Assembly (NCBI RefSeq): GCF_000565285.1 | Contig: NZ_APVL01000014.1 | Coordinates: 62,001 to 126,000, forward strand | Length of the DNA stretch: 64,000 nucleotides | Direction of reading: 5' to 3' | From: Cytobacillus firmus DS1 | GTDB lineage: Bacteria; Bacillota; Bacilli; Bacillales; Cytobacillaceae | Part shown: positions 32,162 through 40,613 of the stretch, in pieces | Layout: each line of letters starts with the position of its first letter | Numbering within the stretch: the stretch's first letter is position 1 | The notes under the pieces: generated by a model | What the model saw: only the letters and a program-made list of their open reading frames with translations | The model's database searches: none | What the model was told of the DNA's origin: nothing | Made by a program: the position numbers and the translations under genes

Positions 32162-33163
32162 ATGAATAGACTTGATAACAAACAAAGGATGCTCAAACTT
32201 ATGGAAATTCTGAGAGAGCAGACCGATGAAGAAAATGAATATACACTGGACGATATAACTGAATGCTTTAAAAAGGAATATGGACCGGATGTGAAATTAA
32301 ACAAAAATTCATTGAGAGACGATATTGAACATCTGATTGAAGCAAAATTTGATATTACCATTAACCAGGAAAAAGAGGGAATGCCAAAGTTCTACAGCCA
32401 TCAATACCGTCTATTCGAGCTTTATGAATTGCGCATGCTGATTGATGCTGTTGCTTCTGCACGCTTCATCACCAAAGATGAGACTAAACAGCTGATACGG
32501 AAAATTAAAAAGCTGACAAGCATTCATCATGCCAAAAAGCTGCATAATGAAATTTTGATCGATTCCTCTGTGAAAAGTGAAAGTAAACTGGTTCGGCTGG
32601 CTATCAATGATTTGCATGAAGCCATCTCCGAGCGGAGAATCGTCACATTTCAATACGGAAGATATAATCTCAATAAGGAATTTATATTAAGCCATAATGG
32701 GGGGCAATACAGGGTCAAGCCGCTGGCGCTCACATGGGTAAATGACTTTTATTATTTAATAGCCTACTATTTTGCGAAAGAAGAAATCCGCCATTATCGG
32801 ATTGACCGTCTCCGCAATGTTAACATAACGGAAGAACAATTCGCTTATGAACCCTTTGATGTATCCAAGTATGTGAGTTCAACCTTTCATATGTATGCCG
32901 GATCTGAAGAGTGGATAAAAATTCGATTTCACAACGATTTGATCAACGTGATAATTGATAAATTTGGACGGGATGCAGACATAAGAAAACTCGATGAGAA
33001 CCATTTCGTTTTATCAGCAAAAGCTATTGTGAGTGATGGACTTGTCAAATGGCTCCTCAACTGGGGTAATCAGGCCAAAGTGCTTTCACCATCCTCACTC
33101 ATTGATCAGGTAACAAACGAAATTAAAAATATGATGGCAGTGTATGAAAAAGAGATGGATTAA
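32162..33163 (+). CDS. WYL-domain transcriptional regulator
   Basis: 333 residues: an N-terminal DNA-binding region (about 1-75, with NSLRDDIEHLIEA as probable recognition helix), a helical linker, a WYL domain (about 150-225, containing VKPLALTWVNDFYYLIAYY and HYRIDRLRNV), and a C-terminal WCX-like extension. WYL domains sense ligands, possibly nucleotides. Target unknown; the flanking genes are separated by terminators. GGGGTGATGTA precedes the ATG. Confidence 0.88.
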   Translation: MNRLDNKQRMLKLMEILREQTDEENEYTLDDITECFKKEYGPDVKLNKNSLRDDIEHLIEAKFDITINQEKEGMPKFYSHQYRLFELYELRMLIDAVASARFITKDETKQLIRKIKKLTSIHHAKKLHNEILIDSSVKSESKLVRLAINDLHEAISERRIVTFQYGRYNLNKEFILSHNGGQYRVKPLALTWVNDFYYLIAYYFAKEEIRHYRIDRLRNVNITEEQFAYEPFDVSKYVSSTFHMYAGSEEWIKIRFHNDLINVIIDKFGRDADIRKLDENHFVLSAKAIVSDGLVKWLLNWGNQAKVLSPSSLIDQVTNEIKNMMAVYEKEMD

Positions 33164-33181
33164 CCTTAGCAATCAAACTAT

Positions 33182-33209
33182 AGACACTCCAATATTGGGG
33201 TGTCTTTTC
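33182..33209 (+). terminator. terminator of the WYL gene
   Basis: AGACACTCCAA and TTGGGGTGTCT arms followed by TTTT. Confidence 0.85.
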
Positions 33210-33234
33210 ATTAGAAAAATAGTTGAAATCCCTT

Positions 33235-33259
33235 TGAACGATTTTTGTACTTAAACGTC
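33235..33259 (+). promoter_or_regulatory. ECF-type promoter resembling sigmaY, before yxlEFG
   Basis: TGAACG, 15 nt, CGTC. These are the -35 and -10 elements I recall for the B. subtilis sigY autoregulatory promoter, and the genes downstream are sigY-operon homologues. Transcription would start near 33267, 28 nt before the first ATG. Confidence 0.6.
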
Positions 33260-33294
33260 ATATGAATGACAGTACAATAAGGGAGGACATCGAA

Positions 33295-33492
33295 ATGGAA
33301 ATTTTAGAAAGCATTAACTGGGCGATTATTGCACCTATTGTCATCATTCAGCTAATATTAATGGCTGTAGCCATTATTGATCTCGTAAAAATAGAAAAAG
33401 CAAATGGTCCGAAATGGGTATGGGCTCTCGTCATATTATTTATTAATCTGCTAGGGCCAATCATTTACTTTATTTTCGGAAGGAGAAGCTGA
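33295..33492 (+). CDS. yxlE: YxlE-like small membrane protein (PLDc_N type)
   Basis: 65 residues, two membrane helices (about 7-27 and 38-58). The PLDc_N signature is clear: a Pro/Ile-rich helix 1, VKIEKANGPKWVWALVILF, then LLGPIIYFIFGR. In B. subtilis YxlE is a negative regulator of sigmaY. GGGAGGA is 7 nt before ATG 33295. Only 2 nt separate it from the ABC ATPase gene. Confidence 0.83.
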   Translation: MEILESINWAIIAPIVIIQLILMAVAIIDLVKIEKANGPKWVWALVILFINLLGPIIYFIFGRRS

Positions 33493-33494
33493 AT

Positions 33495-34400
33495 ATGCCG
33501 GTTGTAAGCATAACAAATCTTAAAAAGCGGTTTAAGGATCAGGAGGTCATAAAAGGTCTGGATTTTCAATTATCTGAAGGAAAATGTATTGCTTTGCTGG
33601 GAGCAAATGGAGCAGGAAAAACAACTACACTTAAGATGCTTGCCGGCCTGGTGAAGCCAGATTCCGGCACAATCGTGTATGAAGGGGGAGAAAAAGCGGA
33701 TTTCCGAAGATTAATAGGCTATCTTCCTCAATTCCCTGTTTTTTATGATTGGATGACAGGCAAAGAATTTCTTGAATACGCAGGACAGCTTGCAGGACTT
33801 CCCAAAGCAGAAGCAAAAGACAGGGCAGCGGAGCTTCTTGAGCTTACCGGTATATCCGAAGCTAAAAACCGCCGGATTGGAAAATTCTCAGGAGGTATGA
33901 AGCAGCGGCTTGGAATTGCTCAGGCAATCATTCACCGTCCCAAGCTTGTCATGCTCGATGAACCAGTTTCAGCCCTTGATCCATTTGGACGCAGAGAAGT
34001 GCTGGAGCTGTTAGGCAGGCTGAAAAAAGAAACTGCAATCCTTTTTTCCACCCATATTCTAAACGATGCAGAAGAAATATGTGATGAAATTTTATTCCTG
34101 CATGGCGGTGAATTGATTGAATCCGGAACATTGGCAGACCTGAGAACCAGGCATCAGCAGGCTAAGATTGACTTGGTTTTTAAAGTGAATACTGCGGAGT
34201 ATGCTGAAGAGATATCTCTGCTTCCGCCTGTTTCTTCGATGGAATTGAAGGGAGATAGTGCAAGCTTTTTGGTGGAGGATATTGAGGATGCCAGGAATTT
34301 ATTTCTAACTGAAATTGCGAAACGGAAATGGCCGCTGCTTAAGTTTGAAATCAGCAGAACCAGCCTTGAGGATGTTTTCATGAAGGTGGTGAAAAAATGA
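33495..34400 (+). CDS. yxlF: ABC transporter ATP-binding protein, YxlF-like
   Basis: 301 residues: Walker A LLGANGAGKTTTLKM, Q loop, signature FSGGMKQRLG, Walker B LVMLDEPVSALD and the switch His (STHIL). The C-terminal 90 residues form the extension typical of ABC-2 exporters. Adjacent to an ABC-2 permease with a 4-nt overlap; the substrate is not known. Position after yxlE supports the YxlF name. Confidence 0.9.
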   Translation: MPVVSITNLKKRFKDQEVIKGLDFQLSEGKCIALLGANGAGKTTTLKMLAGLVKPDSGTIVYEGGEKADFRRLIGYLPQFPVFYDWMTGKEFLEYAGQLAGLPKAEAKDRAAELLELTGISEAKNRRIGKFSGGMKQRLGIAQAIIHRPKLVMLDEPVSALDPFGRREVLELLGRLKKETAILFSTHILNDAEEICDEILFLHGGELIESGTLADLRTRHQQAKIDLVFKVNTAEYAEEISLLPPVSSMELKGDSASFLVEDIEDARNLFLTEIAKRKWPLLKFEISRTSLEDVFMKVVKK

Positions 34401-35173
34401 AGCAATGGGTAACTTTATTAAAAAAAGAAATGCTCGAGCTTGCCCGAAACTTCAAATGGATCTGGGTGCCACTAACTTTTATTTTGATAACTGTAAAAGA
34501 GCCACTGACCTTATATTATTTGCCTCAAATTATTGATTCACTTGGCGGATTGCCTGAAGGGGCAGTCATCGAGCTTCCTGTTCCTTCAGCAGGTGAAGCA
34601 CTTGCTGCCAGTCTCAGTCAGTTGAATACGATCGGTGTGCTTATAATTGTTTTAATTGCAATGGGAAGCATTGCCGGTGAAAGAAAAAGCGGTGTTGCAG
34701 GACTAATCCTGGTAAAACCCGTATCGTACGCCGGGTTTGTAACAGCTAAGTGGACCAGTTTGATGATGCTCATATGGTTATCATATTTTCTGGGTTACTT
34801 CCTCTCCTGGTACTATGTGGGCATATTATTTGAATTTATTCCTTTCGTGGATTTTCTTCAATCCTTCTTTGTTTATGGTATTTGGCTTACCCTTATAATC
34901 ACTATAGTCATCCTCTTCAATACTTTTATAAAATCGCCTGGAGCGGTTGGATTTTTCACTATTGGCATCATAGTCTTATTAACTCTTTTGAGCACTTCGC
35001 TTTCTCATCTGATGGAGTGGAGTCCGGCCCTTCTGTCTGCTTATACAAATACTTTTATCATAGGCGGTAATTTCCCTGATGAATTATTGCCGAGTATCAT
35101 TGTTTCTGTGATTGCCATTACGATTTCCATGATTGCATCAATTGCAATTTTTAAACGAAGGGAACTTGCCTGA
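34397..35173 (+). CDS. yxlG: ABC-2 type permease, YxlG-like
   Basis: 258 residues with about six membrane helices, beginning MKQWVTLLKKEMLELARNFK, a common start of ABC-2 permeases that contain GERKSGV(AG)LI..PVS near residue 95. Start ATGA overlaps the ATPase stop. With YxlF it should form an exporter with the YxlE peptide as accessory. Confidence 0.88.
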   Translation: MKQWVTLLKKEMLELARNFKWIWVPLTFILITVKEPLTLYYLPQIIDSLGGLPEGAVIELPVPSAGEALAASLSQLNTIGVLIIVLIAMGSIAGERKSGVAGLILVKPVSYAGFVTAKWTSLMMLIWLSYFLGYFLSWYYVGILFEFIPFVDFLQSFFVYGIWLTLIITIVILFNTFIKSPGAVGFFTIGIIVLLTLLSTSLSHLMEWSPALLSAYTNTFIIGGNFPDELLPSIIVSVIAITISMIASIAIFKRRELA

Positions 35174-35196
35174 TTTCATGCAAGTTCCTTCCTTTT
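35161..35196 (+). terminator. terminator of the yxlEFG-like operon
   Basis: GGAACTTGC, 10-nt loop, GCAAGTTCC, then a T-rich tail; the stop codon of yxlG lies in the loop. Confidence 0.82.
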
Positions 35197-35266
35197 GGGC
35201 ATATTTGTATATCGGAGGGTGCTATTTTGGTAGTATAGCTTTAAAAGATAGAAAGGAAGATGAAAG

Positions 35267-36112
35267 GTGATCAGTGATACGGGTCTGGTGCTTGAAGGCG
35301 GAGGAATGCGTGGAGTGTATACAGCCGGTGTTCTAGAATATTTTCTTGAACAGGACCTCAGCTTTCCTTATGTTATCGGTGTTTCTGCAGGGGCATGCAA
35401 TGCCGCTTCTTATTTGTCCAAACAAAAGGGCAGAAACAGAATTGTAAACGTGGATTATGTAACAGATCCGCGATATATCTCATGGCGCAATTTCTTTAAA
35501 TCGCGTCAGTTTTTCGGAATGGATTTTATTTTTGATGAAATACCGAATAAGCTTGTCCCATATCACTACGAAGAGTTTTATAAAAACCAGTCTGAATTTG
35601 TAATTGGAACAACAGATTGCCATACAGGAAAGCCTGTTTATTTCAATAGAAAAGACTATGGGAAAGATATGCTGAAAGTTTTAAAAGCATCCAGTTCCCT
35701 GCCTTTTATTGCACCTGAGGTCGATTTTAATAAAAGGGTTCTCCTTGATGGAGGAATCAGCGATCCTATACCAATCAAAAAAGCACAGCAGGATGGATTC
35801 AAAAAAAATATAGTAATCCTGACAAGAAACCGGGGCTATTCCAAAAAGCCATCTAAATTTGCTTTTATGGTAAAAAGGAAATATCCGCATTATACCGGGC
35901 TGCAAAAAGCATTGGCAGAACGGTACCTGACCTATAACGAGACCCTTCGCTATGTAGAGCAGGAAGAAAAGAAGGGGACAGTTCTTGTTGTCCAGCCGCA
36001 GGAGCCATTAACAGTGGGACGGATGGAACGGAATCCTCAAAAATTGGATAAGTTATATCTCCAGGGATATAATGATGCCAGAAAATCATTTGAAAGAATT
36101 AATCAATTCTAA
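35267..36112 (+). CDS. patatin-like phospholipase/lipid hydrolase
   Basis: 281 residues. Oxyanion loop GGGMRGVYTAGV, nucleophile Ser40 in GVSAG, catalytic Asp161 in DGG: the full patatin dyad. Similar to the B. subtilis YqhO type. It acts in the cytoplasm or on the inner membrane face; substrate unknown. GTG start at 35267 with AAGGAAGATGAAAG upstream. Confidence 0.9.
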   Translation: MISDTGLVLEGGGMRGVYTAGVLEYFLEQDLSFPYVIGVSAGACNAASYLSKQKGRNRIVNVDYVTDPRYISWRNFFKSRQFFGMDFIFDEIPNKLVPYHYEEFYKNQSEFVIGTTDCHTGKPVYFNRKDYGKDMLKVLKASSSLPFIAPEVDFNKRVLLDGGISDPIPIKKAQQDGFKKNIVILTRNRGYSKKPSKFAFMVKRKYPHYTGLQKALAERYLTYNETLRYVEQEEKKGTVLVVQPQEPLTVGRMERNPQKLDKLYLQGYNDARKSFERINQF

Positions 36113-36143
36113 ACCGTATCTATCAGGATGCGGTTTATTTTTA
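36111..36143 (+). terminator. terminator of the patatin gene
   Basis: AAACCGTATC and GATGCGGTTT arms (one G-T pair), then T-rich. Confidence 0.82.
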
Positions 36144-36381
36144 TTAGGATAAAATTATTATCTGTTCGACATTAAGGATTGGAAAGAAAAAAAGATTTTG
36201 TTGAAAATAAGCTAATATACCTGTGGTTGTTTAAATCTATGGATTTTAATGTAAAAAATATGAGTTTTAAGTTGTGGATTTTGGTTTTGGGACAGAGGGG
36301 TATGTCGAATAAGAAAGATTGCCGGCGTCTTTATTTCGAATATAATGAAAATTAGAAAATATAAGGGGGTCAATATACAAA

Positions 36382-37722
36382 ATGAATATGAAAAAGGGCA
36401 TCGTAACGGGTGCATTAAGTTTGGCATTATGTGCCTCAGCTGTTTTTACGGGTTCTGCGGGCGTTGGACAAGCCGAAGCGTCTGAAAAAAACTATTTAGT
36501 CGTTTTTAAAGATGAGGCAAATCTGCCTGCAGGGTATGCAGATTTAGTGAAAAAGGCTGGAGGGCAAGTAGAGAATAAGCTTAACAAATAAGGAGCTGTT
36601 GAAGTTTCTTCAGCTAATCCTAACTTTCTTAATGAAATCAGAAAGTCTTCTCTTGTATCGGCAGCCGGCACTGAAAATCTCATTTATCCCGAAGCTCCTG
36701 CGGTGGAAGCAGATCTTCCATTAAATGGTGCGGATTTATATAACAGTCTGCAATGGGACATCAAACAAGTAACAAATGATGGGGCATCATGGAATCTGCC
36801 CGGAGGAACTGGAAAGGCCGCTGATGGCAAAGATATTGTTGTGGGGGTAATCGATACAGGTATTGACTATAATCACCCGGATCTAAAGGGAAATTACGCA
36901 TATGGTAAATCATTTGTTCCCGGTTATCCAGATCCAATGGATGAAAACAGCCATGGAACACATGTTGCGGGATCCATTGCAGCAAAAGGAAGAACGATGG
37001 GGGTTGGACCAGACTTGAAGGTAGCGGCTTACCGTGTATTCGGTCCTGAAGGCGGAGCAGCTACTTCCCATATTGCCGAAGCTTTAATGACAGCTGCTGA
37101 TGATAATGTTGATGTTGTTAATATGTCTCTTGGCGGATATGACTGGTTCCAGAATCCTGAGTATGCAACAAAGGATACTGTAGCAGACGTGCAAATGTTT
37201 AACAGAGCCATCAAATATGCAATTCAAAAAGGTGTTACTGTAGTTGGCTCAGCAGGCAATAATGCAGTTGATTTAAAAAGTCCGGGGCAGCTGTCAGGTT
37301 CAGATAATGGTGCCACACACAGAAGTCCAAGCAGTCAACTGATGATTAGGGTGTCTGCGGGAGGAGCTTTAAAGAATCTTGCTTTTTATTCCAATTATGG
37401 TGTCGGCAAAATTGATGTTATGGCTCCAGGTGGAGACTTGGGACCAAACTATGATCCAAATACTGGAACGGGCAGGGATAATACTTACTTGGCATTAGCA
37501 ACAATCCCTGGCGGAGGCTATGGCTATAAGGGAGGAACTTCAATGGCTGCTCCGAAAGTAGCGGCACTTGCAGGAGTGATCATTGCAAAACATGGTAAAG
37601 ACAACATCTCTCCCGCACAAGTTAAGCATATCATTCAAACTTCATCAGAAGATATCTTCAAACCTGGGTATGACGAGCAATCTGGCCACGGGCTGATAAA
37701 TGCAGTTAATGCGCTAAAATAA
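36382..37722 (+). pseudogene. subtilisin-family serine protease interrupted by one in-frame stop codon
   Basis: Without the TAA at 36589-36591 this would be one continuous frame of 446 codons with no other stop. Signal peptide (1-33), inhibitor-like propeptide (KNYLVVFKDEANLPAGY to EVSSANPNFL) and an S8 catalytic domain with Asp in VIDTGIDYNHPD, His in NSHGTHVAG and Ser in GGTSMAAPKVA. The stop falls inside the propeptide, so the protease domain alone has neither signal nor chaperone. No ribosome binding site precedes the GTG at 36703. Point mutation, sequencing error or readthrough are the options. AGGGGG precedes ATG 36382. Confidence 0.85.
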
Positions 37723-37735
37723 TTCTATTAATCAG

Positions 37736-37766
37736 GCTGGCGGAAACTTTCCGTCAGCTTATTTTT
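37736..37766 (+). terminator. terminator of the protease gene
   Basis: GCTGGCGGAAA and TTTCCGTCAGC arms, then T-rich. Confidence 0.82.
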
Positions 37767-37885
37767 ATAAGTGAATTTTGCAAAATAAAAAGAGCTCCTG
37801 CTAATAAAATACTCTTAGAATTCATTTTTATTGGACCTGATTAATAGAATATAGAGAGAATAAAAATAGCAGGGGAGACTTACTG

Positions 37886-38671
37886 ATGAATATCCAGCAC
37901 TATTACCTGAAAACAGCTGACATCTCTTTGAATGCAAGCCTAACTGCACTTATGCCGCCATTTTTCTTCCTATTGATATACTTTAACAAATTTCCAGGGA
38001 ATTTCATTATTATCTTGTTCCCTTTTATTATTTATAGCTTTTTGTGTCATCAAATGTATCTTCTGAATAAACAAAGGGCAGCCGAGGCAGCGGCAAGTAA
38101 CTTTTATTCTATTGGACAAGCCCCTCTGCCTTTTTTGCAGCAGTCAAGAGTGCTGATCGCTTTTCTGCCGGCCCCTTCTCTCAGAATGGTTATTTTTGAT
38201 CCCGAAGGAAGGGTGATAGGTGAAATAAGAGATACGAAAATGCGGAAGCTTCGCTGGTTCCTGCCTTATTTTATCGACCGATTCTTTCCAAAAAGGCTGG
38301 GGATATATGACTATACTGATAATCTTGAGGCATCAATCATCATCCGTAGAAAGGGAATCGAAGTCTTGTCTTCAGATTTCCACTGCAGGGAAATAATCGA
38401 ATTTAAAAAGGATGGAAGCACTCTGCTGTTTCAGAATGGAGATATGCAGTATGCCGTTCCTAAAACCTTTTTACACACAGATCTGCAGGTACTAGATGAT
38501 CAATCTAATAGAATTGCCCGTTTTCGCAAAGGGTGGATGCCGTTTGAGTGTGGTAAGCGCTTTAAGGATCCAAACACACCTGTCCTTTCTTTTAATATTA
38601 GTCTGGATGCAAAAGAAAAGCGCAGAATTTATGCCATTTTTGCGGCTCTGTTTCTTTATCGCAATCATTAA
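37886..38671 (+). CDS. unknown protein with two N-terminal membrane helices and a beta-rich soluble domain
   Basis: 261 residues. Hydrophobic segments at about 17-33 and 39-56; the rest is soluble. The beta-rich part (LRMVIFDPEGRVIGEIRDTK ... VLDDQSNRIARFRKG) has the D-x-x-G-R/N-I-x-x-I/F pattern of tubby/LURP-one-like folds, seen in B. subtilis YxjI. That fold call is a guess from pattern only. Monocistronic, with GGGGAG upstream of the ATG. Confidence 0.65.
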   Translation: MNIQHYYLKTADISLNASLTALMPPFFFLLIYFNKFPGNFIIILFPFIIYSFLCHQMYLLNKQRAAEAAASNFYSIGQAPLPFLQQSRVLIAFLPAPSLRMVIFDPEGRVIGEIRDTKMRKLRWFLPYFIDRFFPKRLGIYDYTDNLEASIIIRRKGIEVLSSDFHCREIIEFKKDGSTLLFQNGDMQYAVPKTFLHTDLQVLDDQSNRIARFRKGWMPFECGKRFKDPNTPVLSFNISLDAKEKRRIYAIFAALFLYRNH

Positions 38672-38759
38672 TACATGTGCACATTTATAGATTCTGGATT
38701 CCCCATATAGTATGATAAATTCAGTTTAAGTATAGGGAAATCAGTATAGAGGTGTTGGA

Positions 38760-39335
38760 ATGAAAAAGTTTTTACTGGCAGCTGCAGTTATTGTCCTTTT
38801 GCTGTTCATTGTTGACAAGACCATTCTTAAGGAAAAGGGAGTAGTAGAGCAAGCTGGACAAATGCAAAAATACGACAAAATTGAAGACCCTGAGGATTTG
38901 CCTATTGGTTTGGAGAAAGGCAGCCTTGCTCCAGATTTTGAACTGACAGATATGGAAGGAAATCCGGTGAAACTCAGTGACTACAGGGGCAAAGCTGTGC
39001 TTCTGAATTTTTGGGCAAGCTGGTGTCCTCCATGCCGCGCGGAAATGCCGCATATGGAAAAGCTGTATAAAAAGTACAAAGATAAAAAATTCGATATTCT
39101 TGCCGTAAATCTCACAAACACTGAAAAGAATAAAGGAGATGCTGAGAAGTTCGTGAAAGAGCTGGGGCTGACTTTTACAATCCCTATGGACGTAAAAGGC
39201 ACTGTTGGTGCGGATTATAATATTATGGCCTATCCTACAAGCTATTTTATTGACTCTGATGGAGTTATTAGAGAAAAAGTTTTGGGAGCCTTAAATGAAG
39301 AATATATGGAGAAGGAAATCAAAAAGCTTCCATAA
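38760..39335 (+). CDS. membrane-anchored thiol-disulfide oxidoreductase, TlpA/ResA-like
   Basis: 191 residues; N-terminal anchor helix (about 3-19) and an extracytoplasmic thioredoxin fold with Cys89-Pro-Pro-Cys92 (WCPPC) and cis-Pro in MAYPTSYF. ResA/StoA-like members reduce apocytochrome c or spore-coat/cortex partners. No cytochrome-c genes adjoin, so the partner is open. AGAGGTG precedes the ATG. Confidence 0.9.
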   Translation: MKKFLLAAAVIVLLLFIVDKTILKEKGVVEQAGQMQKYDKIEDPEDLPIGLEKGSLAPDFELTDMEGNPVKLSDYRGKAVLLNFWASWCPPCRAEMPHMEKLYKKYKDKKFDILAVNLTNTEKNKGDAEKFVKELGLTFTIPMDVKGTVGADYNIMAYPTSYFIDSDGVIREKVLGALNEEYMEKEIKKLP

Positions 39336-39341
39336 ACAAAC

Positions 39342-39371
39342 CGGAGAGCCATATTAGCTCTCCGTTTTTAT
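39342..39371. terminator. bidirectional terminator
   Basis: CGGAGAGC, 7-nt loop, GCTCTCCG, T tail; the stop codon of the convergent ecsC-like gene lies in the loop. Confidence 0.92.
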
Positions 39372-40175
39372 ATCTGCAATCATTTCCTGGTGAAGACGAT
39401 TAACGATTACCCTTTTCCTGTATAGCATTATGCCGGCTTCTGCAATATCATTAACGGCAGAGCGATTTATGAAGGCCCCAAAAAGCAATCCGGCAATAGG
39501 GATCATTTGGAATAGCTTTTTCCAGCCTATTTGGTCCCTGTACGAAAATACAACCTCTCTCCAGCCTTGCAGCTCAGAAACGACTTCCCTCTTCGGTCCT
39601 TCTTCTTTAGAACCAAACATGGTAAGCTGCTGCAGAATAGCTTTTTTTCCAACAATATCACTGGAAACAAATTGAAGGACTTTGACGATGAACATTCTTT
39701 CATTTTTATCTGCGGGATCGAAGCCATAGCAAATCGCAATATCCTGCAGTGTTTTTAACTGAATGCCGAGGAGAAGAGGGATATCAATGGTCAGGGTGAA
39801 AATCCCTCCGACTCCAGTTCCCGCACCCTGCAATGCAGCGGTTCTTTTTCGGTTTGAGGTAAGCTTTTCCGCGGCTTCATCCATCTTTACTATGGGCAGG
39901 GCTTCTACATCCTGCAAGGTATGGATATTCTGTCCAGGATAATAATTCTTTAACGCTGCTGCTGAACTTAAATATCTTCCTCCTGATTGAATATACGTGC
40001 CAAGTTCATCAAGAATCACTCCAACCTTTTTTTGTATGAACTCAGGTGTGAATCTATCAATAAGTTTGAAAGGAAGCCTCCCGAGCTTCTCCCAAAACCA
40101 CAAATCACCTTGGTCTTTTTCCCATTCTTCGCATTTCTTTAATTCATTTATCAGCTGTTCTTTCGGTTCAATCAT
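39354..40175 (-). CDS. EcsC-family protein
   Basis: 273 residues. Conserved EcsC features: Gly-rich AALQGAGTGVGGIFTLTIDIPLLLGI and the C-terminal IPIAGLLFGAFINRSAVNDIAEAGIMLYRKR. EcsC of B. subtilis is linked to the EcsAB transporter, which affects secretion and sporulation; the molecular function of the family is unclear and no ecsAB is adjacent here. AAAGGGCG precedes the ATG. Confidence 0.88.
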   Translation of the reverse strand: MIEPKEQLINELKKCEEWEKDQGDLWFWEKLGRLPFKLIDRFTPEFIQKKVGVILDELGTYIQSGGRYLSSAAALKNYYPGQNIHTLQDVEALPIVKMDEAAEKLTSNRKRTAALQGAGTGVGGIFTLTIDIPLLLGIQLKTLQDIAICYGFDPADKNERMFIVKVLQFVSSDIVGKKAILQQLTMFGSKEEGPKREVVSELQGWREVVFSYRDQIGWKKLFQMIPIAGLLFGAFINRSAVNDIAEAGIMLYRKRVIVNRLHQEMIADIKTES

Positions 40176-40271
40176 TAGTATCGCCCTTTCATTCCTTCTT
40201 CTATATTTTAACTATACGGCCGGTTAAAGCAAAAGTTTCAATTCTTTCACAACCAATTCTCTTTGTATATT

Positions 40272-40300
40272 CCGACTATTCATGGTAAGATTCTTATAAT
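40272..40300 (+). promoter_or_regulatory. promoter of the riboflavin operon
   Basis: CCGACT, 17 nt, TATAAT. It places the transcript start a few bases before the FMN aptamer. Confidence 0.6.
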
Positions 40301-40307
40301 AGAATAG

Positions 40308-40467
40308 GATTTCCTTCGGGGCAGGGTGAAATTCCCAACCGGCGGTGATGAGGGTACGCCCTCTTAGTCCGTGACCCGGTTTTATTAGCAGAGATAGGTG
40401 CTTAATAATAACGGTGGATTTGGTGAAATTCCAAAGCCGACAGTGAAAGTCTGGATGGGAGAAGGAA
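40308..40467 (+). ncRNA. FMN riboswitch (RFN element)
   Basis: Conserved blocks are all present: CTTCGGGGCAGGGTGAAATT, CCAACCGGCGGTGA, AGTCCGTGACCCG, GGTGAAATTCC, CCGACAGTGAAAGTC and TGGATGGGAGAAGGA. It binds FMN and turns off ribDEBAH transcription. The expression platform is the terminator at 40529. Confidence 0.97.
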
Positions 40468-40528
40468 TGAGTATAGTAACGCGTTCAAAATTTCTTTTTT
40501 TAAACGCTTATTTCGTCATGTGTTTTTG

Positions 40529-40560
40529 CCCCGTTTCACCTAGCTGGTGTACGGGGTTTT
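40529..40560 (+). terminator. FMN-controlled terminator
   Basis: CCCCGT-TT-CACC, TAGCT loop, GGTG-T-ACGGGG, then TTTT. It lies between aptamer and ribD, so it is the attenuator. Confidence 0.88.
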
Positions 40561-40613
40561 GCCGTTTCATACTTAATTTGGAGAAATTATAATGAAAGGA
40601 GGATTCACATAAT

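Noticed and set aside
36703..37722. Independent protease gene starting at 36703
   Set aside because: No ribosome binding site, start lies in the propeptide, and the frame continues from the upstream half across one stop codon; better described as one broken gene.
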